From positions 2,046,001 through 2,110,000 of the forward strand of contig NZ_CP072110.1 of assembly GCF_017638545.1 (NCBI RefSeq): 64,000 nucleotides of DNA, read 5' to 3'. Shown here piece by piece: positions 25,406 to 35,028 of this stretch. Within the stretch, counting starts at the first letter, position 1. Every line of letters begins with the position of its first letter. The stretch comes from Psychrosphaera ytuae (lineage in GTDB: Bacteria > Pseudomonadota > Gammaproteobacteria > Enterobacterales > Alteromonadaceae). Made by a program: the position numbers and the translations under genes. Under the pieces are notes generated by a model, which was not told the DNA's origin, ran no database searches, and saw only the letters and a program-made list of their open reading frames with translations.

Positions 25406-27466
25406 TTACAACACAGAAATATCAGCAGTATGCATGAACAGACCCTGCAACTGACCTAAGATCGCATATCTATTTTCACGAACGGCTTCATCTTCAGCGT
25501 TAACCATGACATTTTCAAAGAAGTTATCAATAGGTTGTTGTAATGCAGCTAACTTCGTTAAGCCATTTGTGTAGTTACCATCGTTAAACTCAGCTTCTAC
25601 TAAACCTGCAATCGCGTTAATTTGTTTTACAAGTTCAATTTCTGCGGCTTCATTCAACAGCTGTTCATTCACTGCGGCAAAAGAAGTTTGTTCATTCTTG
25701 CTCAGAATGTTGTTAACACGCTTATTCGCTGCCGCTAATGCAGATGCTTCTGTTAGCTTAGAAAATTCAACTACGGCGCTTAGGCGACGTTCAAAATCTA
25801 ATGCAGAAGTTGGGCGTTTAACCTCAACAGCACGGATCAATTCGACAGCAATACCATGGTCACGATAATGAGCTTCAAAACGACCTAACATAAAGTCTAC
25901 AACGTCTTTGCTCACGTTCTCATTTGTTAGTTTGTTACCAAATAACGTTTTGGCAAAGTCAGCAATCTCAGCAAAATCCAAATCTAGTTCTTTTTCAACC
26001 ATGATTCGAATTGTACCAATAGCTGCACGACGCAAAGCAAACGGGTCTTTATCCCCTTTAGGGAATTGACCAATACCAAAGATTCCCACTAACGTATCAA
26101 ACTTATCAGCCAAAGCCACCGCACATGCTTCTAATGACTCTGGTAACGTATCACCTGCAAATCTAGGCATATACTGTTGATATAACGCATCTGCAACAAC
26201 AGGACTTTCACCGTCATTTAATGCGTAGTACTTACCCATAACGCCTTGGATGTCAGTAAACTCCATAACAACTTCAGTCATTAAATCCGTTTTTGACAAT
26301 AAACCAGCGCGTTTTGCATACTCTGTATTGGCAGAAATTTTACTAGCGATAAATCCAGCTAACTCAGAAATACGCTCGGACTTTTCTTTTAAAGTACCCA
26401 ATTGTTTTTGGAATAAAACGCTTTCTAGGCTAGTCAAACGAGACTCTAATGTCTGTTTTTTATCAGTATTATAGAAGAATTCAGCGTCCGCCAATCTAGG
26501 GCGAATCACTTTTTCGTTACCCTCGATAACTTGCTGTGGATCTTTACTTTCTATATTAGAAATGAATGCAAACTTAGGTAACAAGTTGCCTGTATTGTCT
26601 AACAACGGAAAATACTTCTGGTCATCTTTCATGGTGTAAATAAGTGCTTCTTGAGGAACGTCTAAGAACTTATCCTCAAAGGTACCCACTAACGCCACAG
26701 GCCACTCAACCAAGGCTGTAACTTCATCAAGAAGATCTTGGTCAGCGGTGAATGTTGCATTTTCTTGCTCACAAATTTGAACCATTTGAGTCTTAATACT
26801 TTCTTGACGCGCTGTAAAATCAGCCATGACATACGCCGCTTCTAACTCTTTTACGTAGTTATCAGCGGAGCTTATTGTTACAAGGCCTCTGTGATGAAAG
26901 CGGTGGCCTTGTGATACGTTAGATGATGTTAAACCTAACACTTCAGCATTAACGACACGGTCACCATAAAGCGCCAATAAAGTGTGGACTGGACGAATGA
27001 ATTCAACGTCAGACGCACCCCAGCGCATTGGCTTAGGGATTGGAAGCTGTTTTAAAGCCGCCGATAAAAAGCCAGATAACAGTTCGTCTAGTGACTTACC
27101 AGGCACATTAGCTTTATGTAATAACCACTCACCTTTATCTGTTTTAATGCGATCAGCATCAGCGACATCAATACCACAGCCGCGAGCCCAGCCCATAGCA
27201 GCTTTAGTTGGTTGCCCCTGATCGTCGAAAGCAGCTGCAACTGCTGGACCGCGTTTTTCGACGACTTTATCAGCTTGTTGGAACTCTAAGCCAGTAACTT
27301 TAAGAGCTAGTCGGCGAGGTGCTGCTAACCATTCAATTTGCTCAAAGGCGAGCTCGGCGCCTTTTAACTGTGCTTCAAATCCATCTTTAAAGCTGACCGC
27401 TAATTTTTTAAGGGCTTTAGGAGGTAACTCTTCTGTACCCAATTCGATTACAAAATTCTCTCTCAT
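25406..27466 (-). CDS. glyS: glycyl-tRNA synthetase beta subunit
   Basis: The beta subunit of the tetrameric alpha2-beta2 GlyRS, 686 aa (E. coli 689). MRENFVIELGTEELPPKAL is the canonical N-terminus. RRLALKVTGL, the HD-like central region (GDKDPFALRRAAIGTIRI) and a C-terminal anticodon-binding part are present. It lies 9 bp downstream of glyQ on the same strand. Its 3-prime end faces the IS; the terminator that would have ended this transcript is split by that insertion. Confidence 0.97.
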   Translation of the reverse strand: MRENFVIELGTEELPPKALKKLAVSFKDGFEAQLKGAELAFEQIEWLAAPRRLALKVTGLEFQQADKVVEKRGPAVAAAFDDQGQPTKAAMGWARGCGIDVADADRIKTDKGEWLLHKANVPGKSLDELLSGFLSAALKQLPIPKPMRWGASDVEFIRPVHTLLALYGDRVVNAEVLGLTSSNVSQGHRFHHRGLVTISSADNYVKELEAAYVMADFTARQESIKTQMVQICEQENATFTADQDLLDEVTALVEWPVALVGTFEDKFLDVPQEALIYTMKDDQKYFPLLDNTGNLLPKFAFISNIESKDPQQVIEGNEKVIRPRLADAEFFYNTDKKQTLESRLTSLESVLFQKQLGTLKEKSERISELAGFIASKISANTEYAKRAGLLSKTDLMTEVVMEFTDIQGVMGKYYALNDGESPVVADALYQQYMPRFAGDTLPESLEACAVALADKFDTLVGIFGIGQFPKGDKDPFALRRAAIGTIRIMVEKELDLDFAEIADFAKTLFGNKLTNENVSKDVVDFMLGRFEAHYRDHGIAVELIRAVEVKRPTSALDFERRLSAVVEFSKLTEASALAAANKRVNNILSKNEQTSFAAVNEQLLNEAAEIELVKQINAIAGLVEAEFNDGNYTNGLTKLAALQQPIDNFFENVMVNAEDEAVRENRYAILGQLQGLFMHTADISVL

Positions 27467-27475
27467 GGTGTTACC

Positions 27476-28390
27476 TTACTTGTCCGAATCTGAAGTTTTA
27501 CATAATGGGAAACCAAGCGCTTCACGTGAGTCGTAATAAGCCTGAGCAACCGCTTTAGATAATGTTCTTACACGTAGGATATAACGTTGACGTTCGGTAA
27601 CTGAAATCGCATGACGTGCATCTAACATATTAAATGCGTGAGACGCTTTCATCACTTGTTCGTAAGCTGGTAAAGCTAACCCTTCTTCGATTAGTTTCTG
27701 ACTGGCTGCTTCCGCATCGTCAAACGCTTTAAACAACACTTCAACATTAGCTAGCTCAAAGTTGTACTTAGATTGTTCTACTTCATTTTGATGGAATACG
27801 TCTCCGTATGTCACGGTTCCCATCGGACCGTCAGTCCAAACTAAATCGTAGATACTGTCAACACCCTGTAAGTACATAGCTAAACGCTCTAAACCGTAGG
27901 TAATCTCACCAGTAACAGGTTTACACTCTAAACCACCTACTTGTTGGAAATACGTAAACTGAGTGACTTCCATTCCGTTTAGCCATACTTCCCAACCTAA
28001 GCCCCAAGCACCAAGTGTTGGTGATTCCCAGTTGTCTTCTACAAAGCGAATATCATGAACTAAGGTATCAATACCTAGCTCTTCGAGGGAACCAAGATAT
28101 AGTTCCTGAATGTTATCTGGAGATGGCTTTAACATCACTTGGAACTGATAGTAATGTTGTAGACGGTTTGGGTTTTCACCATAACGGCCATCCGTTGGAC
28201 GGCGGCATGGTTGAACATAAGCAGAGCTCATTGGCTCAGGGCCAAGTGAACGTAAGAACGTCATAGGATGGAATGTACCTGCACCAACCTCTAAATCCAA
28301 TGGCTGTATTATGACACAACCTTGTTTTGCCCAATATTCTTGTAGGGCAAGAATTAAACCTTGAAAGGTTTTGATATTGTATTTGCTCAT
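27476..28390 (-). CDS. glyQ: glycyl-tRNA synthetase alpha subunit
   Basis: The catalytic class II subunit, 304 aa (E. coli 303), which activates glycine. TFQGLILALQEYWAKQGC opens the protein. RSLGPEPM and QPCRRPTDGRYGENPNR form the adenylate site, and the Q-rich HYYQFQVMLKPSP stretch is typical. It is the first gene of glyQS, read leftward. 114 bp separate it from the gyrB end, with a terminator for gyrB in between. Confidence 0.97.
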   Translation of the reverse strand: MSKYNIKTFQGLILALQEYWAKQGCVIIQPLDLEVGAGTFHPMTFLRSLGPEPMSSAYVQPCRRPTDGRYGENPNRLQHYYQFQVMLKPSPDNIQELYLGSLEELGIDTLVHDIRFVEDNWESPTLGAWGLGWEVWLNGMEVTQFTYFQQVGGLECKPVTGEITYGLERLAMYLQGVDSIYDLVWTDGPMGTVTYGDVFHQNEVEQSKYNFELANVEVLFKAFDDAEAASQKLIEEGLALPAYEQVMKASHAFNMLDARHAISVTERQRYILRVRTLSKAVAQAYYDSREALGFPLCKTSDSDK

Positions 28391-28452
28391 GATTCTAAAT
28401 CACCAAACTCATTCGTTTACAAACGGCATTAACCGCAATTTTTAAATAAAGA

Positions 28453-28479
28453 AAGCCTAGTGCGTAAACATCTAGGCTT
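28453..28479 (-). terminator. terminator of the dnaA-dnaN-recF-gyrB transcript
   Basis: Perfect 8-bp arms AAGCCTAG/CTAGGCTT with an 11-nt loop, 26 bp after the gyrB stop. Read on the minus strand the stem is followed by a T-rich tract (TTTCTTTATTT). Confidence 0.7.
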
Positions 28480-28504
28480 AAATTTGTTTCTTTAGTTAAC
28501 TAAC

Positions 28505-30949
28505 TTATACGTCAAGGTTAGCAACTTTTAATGCATTCTGATCGATAAACGCACGACGTGGCTCTACGTGATCACCCATCAATGTAGTAAACAATTGATC
28601 ACAGCCAATAGCATCTTCAATTGTTACTTGCAGCATACGACGTGATTCTGGATCCATCGTAGTTTCCCACAATTGGTCAGGGTTCATTTCACCAAGACCT
28701 TTGTATCGCTGTATGTATAGGCCACGCTTAGATTCTTTCATTAACCATTCTACTGCTTTTCCGAAATCGTCTACTGGGAAACGCTTTTCGCCACGACTAA
28801 CGTAAGCCGTATCTTCAAGTAGATTTAGGTTAATGTCGCCTACAGAACTAATGTCTTTAAACTCTTTAGAGTCGATGAAGTCTTTGTTAAGTGTGAAATC
28901 TCGATCAACACCGTGTTGGCGAACTCGAATTACAGGAACATATAAGTTGCGCTCATCATCGTGTTGTACGATAGGAGTGTAGATAACGCTCTCTGTTTCT
29001 TTTTCATTTAACTGTTTAACAAAGCTCTCTAACCACTCTGTAATAGCAGAGTCATTACTCAATAAAGCAGAATCTAGTGGCTTAAAGAACATTAGATTAC
29101 GTAAAATCTCAGTGTTTATTTTCTTCTTCAAACGCTGAATCGCATTATCAGCTTTGTGATATTGAGCGATTAGCTTTTCTAATTCAGCGCCATTGATAGC
29201 CGGTGCGTCTGTGTTTACATGTAAAGTTGCACCTTCTAACGCAAGTGTTGTTAGGTATTCTACTAACGTATCGTCATCTTTAATGTAACGTTCTTGCTTA
29301 CCTTTTTTAACTTTATAGAGAGGTGGCTGAGCGATGTAAATGTAGCCGCGCTCAATTAATTCAGGCATTTGTCTGTAGAAGAAGGTTAATAATAATGTAC
29401 GAATGTGAGAACCATCGACATCAGCATCGGTCATGATAATGATATTGTGGTATCTAAGTTTAGCAGGGTCATACTCATCTCGACCAATGCCGCAGCCTAA
29501 TGCTGTAATAAGTGTGCCTACTTCAGCTGAAGATATCATCTTATCAAAACGCGCTTTTTCAACGTTCAAGATCTTACCTTTAAGCGGAAGAATTGCTTGA
29601 TTTTTACGGTTTCGACCTTGTTTCGCTGAACCACCGGCCGAGTCACCCTCCACTATATATAGTTCTGACTTTGCAGGGTCTTTTTCTTGGCAGTCTGCCA
29701 ACTTACCTGGTAAACCTGCAATATCCAATGCACCTTTACGACGGGTCATTTCACGTGCTTTACGTGCTGCTTCACGAGCTCTCGCTGCATCAACAATTTT
29801 CATGATGATGTTTTTAGCAATGGATGGGTTTTCCATTAAGTAGTCATGAAGCTTTTCACCCATTGCTTGTTCGACAGCAGGTTTAACTTCTGAAGAAACC
29901 AATTTGTCTTTTGTTTGTGAAGAGAATTTAGGATCTGGTACTTTAACAGAAATAACAGCTGTTAAACCTTCACGAGCATCATCGCCACTCGCAGAGATAT
30001 CTACCGCATTCTTGCCTTTTCCTTTGTTAAGCCCTTCAGCACTCATATAGTTATTTAGAGTACGGGTTAGTGCACCACGGAAGCCACTTAAGTGTGTTCC
30101 ACCGTCACGTTGAGGTATGTTGTTGGTAAAACAAAGGATGTGTTCTTTATACGAATCGTTCCACTGCATTGCAACTTCAACAACGATTCCGTCGTCTTTC
30201 TCTAAAGAGAAATAAAAGATTTCATCATTTACAGCAGACTTATTGGTATTCAAATACTCAACGAAAGCTTTGATACCGCCTTCAAAGAAGAAGTGTTCTT
30301 TTTTGTCTTCGTCTCTTTCGTCTTCAATACGGATAGAAACGCCAGAGTTAAGGAACGATAATTCACGGATACGTTTAACTAAGATGTCAAAATGGAACGT
30401 GATATCAGAAAAAATGGCTGCGCTTGGCCAAAAACGAACTTCTGTGCCTGTTTCAGTTGCTTCACCAATAACAGCCAGCGGCGCGACAGGCTCACCTAAA
30501 TGATATTCCTGTTCATGAAGCTTACCATCACGACGAATTGTTAAAACTAATTTGTCACTCAAAGCATTTACAACAGATACACCAACGCCGTGCAAGCCAC
30601 CAGATACTTTATAACCAGAGTCTTCTCCACCGAATTTACCACCGGCGTGTAGAACAGTCATGATTACTTCAGCTGCAGATACCCCTTCTTCTGGGTGAAT
30701 CTCAGTTGGGATTCCACGTCCATTATCTCGAACGGAAACAGAACCGTCCAAATGGATTTTTACAACGATGTCACTACAGTGACCAGCTAGCGCTTCGTCG
30801 ATTGAGTTATCAAGAATTTCGAATACCATGTGATGAAGGCCTGAACCATCATCGGTATCACCAATGTACATTCCTGGACGTTTACGGACCGCATCTAGGC
30901 CTTTTAAGACCTTAATACTTGAAGAACCATATTCATTTTCTACGGACAT
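28505..30949 (-). CDS. gyrB: DNA gyrase subunit B
   Basis: The ATPase subunit of gyrase, 814 aa, slightly longer than E. coli (804). The GHKL fold is seen in EILDNSIDEAL, DNGRGIP and GGKFGG; a transducer domain follows. The TOPRIM motifs are EGDSAGGSAKQGR and TDADVDGSHIRTLLL. The C-terminal tail has QRYKGLGEMNPDQLWETTM for GyrA and DNA contact. It overlaps recF by 10 nt, ending the usual dnaA-dnaN-recF-gyrB operon. Confidence 0.98.
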   Translation of the reverse strand: MSVENEYGSSSIKVLKGLDAVRKRPGMYIGDTDDGSGLHHMVFEILDNSIDEALAGHCSDIVVKIHLDGSVSVRDNGRGIPTEIHPEEGVSAAEVIMTVLHAGGKFGGEDSGYKVSGGLHGVGVSVVNALSDKLVLTIRRDGKLHEQEYHLGEPVAPLAVIGEATETGTEVRFWPSAAIFSDITFHFDILVKRIRELSFLNSGVSIRIEDERDEDKKEHFFFEGGIKAFVEYLNTNKSAVNDEIFYFSLEKDDGIVVEVAMQWNDSYKEHILCFTNNIPQRDGGTHLSGFRGALTRTLNNYMSAEGLNKGKGKNAVDISASGDDAREGLTAVISVKVPDPKFSSQTKDKLVSSEVKPAVEQAMGEKLHDYLMENPSIAKNIIMKIVDAARAREAARKAREMTRRKGALDIAGLPGKLADCQEKDPAKSELYIVEGDSAGGSAKQGRNRKNQAILPLKGKILNVEKARFDKMISSAEVGTLITALGCGIGRDEYDPAKLRYHNIIIMTDADVDGSHIRTLLLTFFYRQMPELIERGYIYIAQPPLYKVKKGKQERYIKDDDTLVEYLTTLALEGATLHVNTDAPAINGAELEKLIAQYHKADNAIQRLKKKINTEILRNLMFFKPLDSALLSNDSAITEWLESFVKQLNEKETESVIYTPIVQHDDERNLYVPVIRVRQHGVDRDFTLNKDFIDSKEFKDISSVGDINLNLLEDTAYVSRGEKRFPVDDFGKAVEWLMKESKRGLYIQRYKGLGEMNPDQLWETTMDPESRRMLQVTIEDAIGCDQLFTTLMGDHVEPRRAFIDQNALKVANLDV

Positions 30950-32070
30950 AACTGCTCCATATTCTCTGGTTTAATTGTTCCATGTTCCACGTGGAACACA
31001 TTCACAGAATTTGTGTGTTTCATAAATTCCTTTGCTATTTTTCTTTCTATCCCTGTAACGAATATTTGTGCTCCTGATTGCATCAGCAATCGGAGCATTG
31101 TATCACGCGTTACCTCGTCCACTTCCGATGGAAGGTCATCAACGAGTAACAACATATTTTTGTTAGCAACGCGTTTTACTAATTTTACTATTGCGACCTC
31201 AAGCAAATAGAACAGCATTTTACTCTGCCCTCTAGATAGCATTGAGGTCATGTCCGTACCATTTTGAACGAACTGCAAGTCAGCTTTGCTAGGTCCAAAT
31301 CCAACTTGTTTGTATCTAATATCTTTTTCAATTTGACGGAGAATATCGTTATCACTCTCTACTTCTCCGTCAAAAACTTTGGTTTTATAATTTAAGGTTA
31401 AACTTTCAAGTAACGACGTTCTACTATCATTACTTAGAGTGTCAACCAACTCTGTTAGCTCAACTTGAAGTAACTCAGTTACAAAACGCTGTCGATAAAA
31501 CTCGACTTTCTTGGCTGCCTCTATTAGACCTCGATACCAAAACAACAACTCTTTGGTGTTACCTTTGTTTGCTCTCAACAAAACGTTAATTTGTTTTTGC
31601 GCTTTTTGAAAATTGCTCCACAAATTTTGATATTCATGTTCCACGTGGAACAAGCCAAAATCTAAAAAGCTTCTTCGAGCTTTAGGGCTACCAAAAAACA
31701 CATCAAAACTTTCAGGTGTTATAAGCTGAACCGGAAATAATCGACTACCTTCCGATAAACGATTTAAAATGTCTCCGTTTAGCTTAAGTCGAGACTTACC
31801 AGTTTTGTCTAGATCTAAACCTAATTTGTGTAACTTGGACTCTTGCTCCAACGACACGGCCACTGCAAGATAATCGCCTTCTATGTTTATCAACCCACCG
31901 CGTTTATTTGTTCTGAATGACTTTGCTCTGCTCAGAAAAAATAACGACTCTAATAGGCTCGTTTTACCGCTACCATTTTCGCCAAAAAAAACATTTACAT
32001 TTTTATCTGTTTCGATGGCAACAGTACTAATGTTTCGAAACCCAACAACGTTGACTTTCTGTACGAGCAT
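30940..32070 (-). CDS. recF: DNA replication and repair protein RecF
   Basis: An SMC-like ABC ATPase of 376 aa that loads RecA at gaps with RecO and RecR. Walker A is GENGSGKTSLLE; the ABC signature is LSRGQSKMLFYL; Walker B is LLLVDDLPSEVD. ATG 32070 follows GAGG; an in-frame TTG lies immediately upstream. The unusual point is that two parS palindromes lie inside the coding sequence, each read in frame as FHVEH. Confidence 0.96.
   Translation of the reverse strand: MLVQKVNVVGFRNISTVAIETDKNVNVFFGENGSGKTSLLESLFFLSRAKSFRTNKRGGLINIEGDYLAVAVSLEQESKLHKLGLDLDKTGKSRLKLNGDILNRLSEGSRLFPVQLITPESFDVFFGSPKARRSFLDFGLFHVEHEYQNLWSNFQKAQKQINVLLRANKGNTKELLFWYRGLIEAAKKVEFYRQRFVTELLQVELTELVDTLSNDSRTSLLESLTLNYKTKVFDGEVESDNDILRQIEKDIRYKQVGFGPSKADLQFVQNGTDMTSMLSRGQSKMLFYLLEVAIVKLVKRVANKNMLLLVDDLPSEVDEVTRDTMLRLLMQSGAQIFVTGIERKIAKEFMKHTNSVNVFHVEHGTIKPENMEQLCP
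30983..30998. other. parS site 1 (ParB binding palindrome) inside recF
   Basis: TGTTCCACGTGGAACA, a perfect 16-bp palindrome fitting the bacterial parS pattern nGTTnCACGTGnAACn and the Pseudomonas version. It lies near the 3-prime end of recF, about 8.6 kb from oriC and 12 kb from parB. Confidence 0.9.
31637..31652. other. parS site 2 (ParB binding palindrome) inside recF
   Basis: A second, identical TGTTCCACGTGGAACA 654 bp from the first. It is again read in frame as FHVEH in RecF. Two exact copies in one gene near the origin make chance very unlikely. Confidence 0.9.
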
Positions 32071-32089
32071 CAATTCCTCAATCTCTAAA

Positions 32090-33193
32090 TTAGAGCTTCA
32101 TTGGCATAACAACGTACAAACTAGATGCGTCGTCATAGCCTTCAATCAATGCACTGCTGTTAGCATCCGCTAACATAATTTTAACCGTGTCTGTCGTTAT
32201 GTTATTTAAAACATCAATGATATATGAGACGTTAAAACCAATCTCCAAATTGCCACCGTTATAGTCAACTAACGCCGTTTCTTCAGCTTGTTCTTGCTCT
32301 GGGTTATTTGCAGAAACCAATAACTCACCCTGGCTTAGGTTAAGACGAACCCCCTTGAACTTCTCGTTTGACAATATAGAAACTCGTTGAAACACGTCTT
32401 TTAACATGTTTTTGTCCGCAACAATGGTTTTGTCTCCGCCTTGCGGTAAAACACGGCGATAGTCAGGAAAACGACCGTCAACTAATTTACTAGTAAATAC
32501 GAAATTAGCGTCGTTAATTCTAATGTGATTATTACCAAGCTGAAGCTCTAGCTCAGCGTCATTATCTTCAACTAAACGTAAGATTTCTAACACAGCCTTA
32601 CGAGGAACAATTACTTGTTTTTGCTGAGACACACCATTTGAAATCGGCTGTTGTGCTAACGCTAAACGATGGCCGTCTGTGGCAACCGTGCGAATTACAT
32701 CACTCTCTAACTCAAAAGACATACCGTTGAGATAATAACGAACATCCTGATTGGCCATAGAAAAATAGATACGCTCGATCAGAGCTCGTAAAGTGTGCCT
32801 TTGAAGTTTAATTTGCTCTTCTGACTGCCATTCTTCAAGATTAGGATAGTCACTTGCAGGCAGTGTCGACAAACTAAAACGAGATTTACCTGCTTTCAAA
32901 ATAGCGGCGTGTCCCTCTACTTTTAATTCAATTTCAGAATCACCTGGTAAAGAACGACAAATATCGAAAAGTTTTTTAGCGGGAACGGTAATAGCACCAG
33001 CTTGAATAACATTATCTGGTGTGGCGGACGCTACCAACTCCACTTCCATATCTGTACCCGTAAAGCGAACAGAATCTAATGATGTTTCAATTAAAACATT
33101 TGATAGGATCGGCAGCGTATGTTTTCGTTCTATCGCGCCGGAGACCATAGTTAATGGTTTTAAAAGTGCGTCTTTACTTATAATGAAATGCAT
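32090..33193 (-). CDS. dnaN: DNA polymerase III beta sliding clamp
   Basis: The dimeric processivity clamp, 367 aa (E. coli 366), three topologically equal domains. MHFIISKDALLKPLTMVSGA opens it; RFSLSTLPASDYPNLE and DGRFPDYRRVLP are well-conserved clamp segments; the C-terminus ends VMPMKL, which forms the partner-binding pocket edge. It lies 14 bp after dnaA and 19 bp before recF in the replication operon. Confidence 0.98.
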   Translation of the reverse strand: MHFIISKDALLKPLTMVSGAIERKHTLPILSNVLIETSLDSVRFTGTDMEVELVASATPDNVIQAGAITVPAKKLFDICRSLPGDSEIELKVEGHAAILKAGKSRFSLSTLPASDYPNLEEWQSEEQIKLQRHTLRALIERIYFSMANQDVRYYLNGMSFELESDVIRTVATDGHRLALAQQPISNGVSQQKQVIVPRKAVLEILRLVEDNDAELELQLGNNHIRINDANFVFTSKLVDGRFPDYRRVLPQGGDKTIVADKNMLKDVFQRVSILSNEKFKGVRLNLSQGELLVSANNPEQEQAEETALVDYNGGNLEIGFNVSYIIDVLNNITTDTVKIMLADANSSALIEGYDDASSLYVVMPMKL

Positions 33194-33207
33194 TTATCCA
33201 TTCCCCA

Positions 33208-34614
33208 TTATGACGACAAAATTCGCATTAAATTTTGCACGTCTTCTTTAATTTCGTGACTTTCTTCTTTTAGTTCTTTTATTTTGCGACAGGCATGCAA
33301 TACAGTTGTGTGATCTCGGCCACCAAACGCATCTCCAATCTCAGGTAAACTGTGATTGGTTAATTCCTTTGCTAGTGACATTGCAATTTGTCTTGGTCTT
33401 GCGACAGAACGGCTGCGACGCTTGGATAAAATATCCGCTACGCGAATTTTAAAATATTCCGCAACCGTTTTTTGAATATTATCAATGGTGACTAATTTGT
33501 CTTGAAGTGCCAGTAAATCTCTCAACGCTTCTTTTACAAAGTCTATTGTTATCGGACGTCCAGTGAAGTTAGCGTTTGCAATAACTCGGTTTAATGCCCC
33601 TTCCAATTCGCGAACATTAGAGCGAAGTCGCTTAGCGATAAAAAACGCCACTTCTTCTGGTAATTTAACCTTACTTTGATGAGCTTTTTTCATCAAAATA
33701 GCGACCCGAGTTTCTAACTCAGGCGGTTCGATTGGAACATTAAGACCCCAACCAAAGCGGCTCTTAAGTCTATCTTCAACTCCGTCGATTTCTTTTGGAT
33801 AACGATCCGAAGTCAAAATGATTTGTTTATTACCTTCTAATAGCGCATTAAAGGTATGAAAAAACTCTTCTTGTGAACGATCTTTTTTAGCAAAAAATTG
33901 AATATCATCGATCAAAAGTGCATCAAGACTTCGGTAATAACGCTTAAACTCTTCAATCGCATTATTCTGTAGCGCTTTTACCATGTCCTGAACAAAGCGT
34001 TCAGAATGCATATAGACGACCTTTGCGTCCTTTTTGTTTTCCATGATGCCGTTGCCGACCGCATGAAGTAAGTGAGTTTTACCTAGACCAGTTCCGCCAT
34101 ATAAAAACAATGGGTTATATGCACCACCAGGGTTATCTGCAACTTGCATCGCTGCGGCACGTGCTAATTGGTTACTATTACCTTCAACGAAACTATCAAA
34201 TGTGTAAGTATCATTTATATTTGATTTGAATACGGCCTTTGGTTTAGCCGCAGGAGAAACAGGACTACCACTTTGTCCCATCACAGGTGTACTCATCGCC
34301 TGTGGTTGGTTAGCTTGAACATTACTCGTTTCGGCTGCATGGCTGAAGGTTTGTGGTTGCGCTGCGGCTTTTGAACCAACATCAAAGTTTAACCTAGGCA
34401 CAGCTGCACCATCACTAAACTGCACTAACAGTTCATTGATGCGATTCATGTACTTATCTCTGACCCAATCCAACACAAAGCGATTAGGCGCATATAACGT
34501 CATAAGCTGATCTGAACTATGAAGCTGCAGTGGGCGGATCCACATATTAAACTGCTGTTGCGACAGTTCTTGTTCCAAAACTTGCAGGCAATGTTGCCAC
34601 AGTGATTGATACAC
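33208..34614 (-). CDS. dnaA: chromosomal replication initiator DnaA
   Basis: AAA+ initiator of 468 aa. Domain I (about 1-85) recruits the helicase, and domain II is a Q/P/S-rich linker. Domain III has Walker A GGTGLGKTHLLH and Walker B LLIDDIQFF; domain IV has the SRSVARPRQIAMSLAKEL and GGRDHTTVLHACRKI DnaA-box-binding signature. The start is GTG with AGGA eight bases upstream, as often for dnaA. Upstream DnaA boxes suggest autoregulation. Target boxes lie at oriC, 39391-39795. Confidence 0.98.
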   Translation of the reverse strand: MYQSLWQHCLQVLEQELSQQQFNMWIRPLQLHSSDQLMTLYAPNRFVLDWVRDKYMNRINELLVQFSDGAAVPRLNFDVGSKAAAQPQTFSHAAETSNVQANQPQAMSTPVMGQSGSPVSPAAKPKAVFKSNINDTYTFDSFVEGNSNQLARAAAMQVADNPGGAYNPLFLYGGTGLGKTHLLHAVGNGIMENKKDAKVVYMHSERFVQDMVKALQNNAIEEFKRYYRSLDALLIDDIQFFAKKDRSQEEFFHTFNALLEGNKQIILTSDRYPKEIDGVEDRLKSRFGWGLNVPIEPPELETRVAILMKKAHQSKVKLPEEVAFFIAKRLRSNVRELEGALNRVIANANFTGRPITIDFVKEALRDLLALQDKLVTIDNIQKTVAEYFKIRVADILSKRRSRSVARPRQIAMSLAKELTNHSLPEIGDAFGGRDHTTVLHACRKIKELKEESHEIKEDVQNLMRILSS

Positions 34615-34685
34615 TTAACGTCCTATTTTGATGTCCGGTTATAATTATTCATGCACAATAGCGCGTCGGTTATTATGCCTTAGAA

Positions 34686-34694
34686 TTATCCACA
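34686..34694 (+). promoter_or_regulatory. DnaA box upstream of dnaA
   Basis: A perfect TTATCCACA 71 bp upstream of the dnaA GTG, placed where DnaA could repress its own promoter. Confidence 0.75.
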
Positions 34695-34878
34695 AACTCA
34701 ACCAACAAATGCCGTAAAAAATAGAATAAATCGGCTTAAATTTATGGCTTCTTATAAATCCATTGAATTAGCCCTTTATGCTGACTGATTACCAGTGAAT
34801 ACGGAATTTCATAAAGCACAAAAAAGTCGAATTTCAGCAAAATCAACTGCCCACAAAAGTTTATGAATAACTCCTAAC

Positions 34879-34887
34879 TTATCCACA
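34879..34887 (+). promoter_or_regulatory. DnaA box between dnaA and rpmH
   Basis: A second perfect TTATCCACA, 193 bp from the first and nearer to rpmH. Confidence 0.7.
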
Positions 34888-35003
34888 ATAACAACAGGTA
34901 TTAAATATTGTTTTGTGAATATACTGTTAGTACAAAAATAAATGGATCAAAATAATTGACTATTTATGGATCAATCTATATTATTCGGCGTCCTTTTTTG
35001 GGG

Positions 35004-35028
35004 CCCTGCAGGGGTCGCGACCTGCGGG
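35004..35028 (+). other. G+C-rich hairpin in the rpmH leader
   Basis: CCC-GCAGG pairs with CCTGCGGG (8 bp with one bulged T) around an 8-nt loop, 36 bp before the rpmH ATG. No T-run follows, so it is not a terminator. It may stabilise or regulate the leader; role unknown. Confidence 0.5.

Noticed and set aside
27521..27529. TTCACGTGA core in glyQ, resembling parS
   Set aside because: Flanks do not continue the palindrome (AGCGC and GTCGT), so probably chance.
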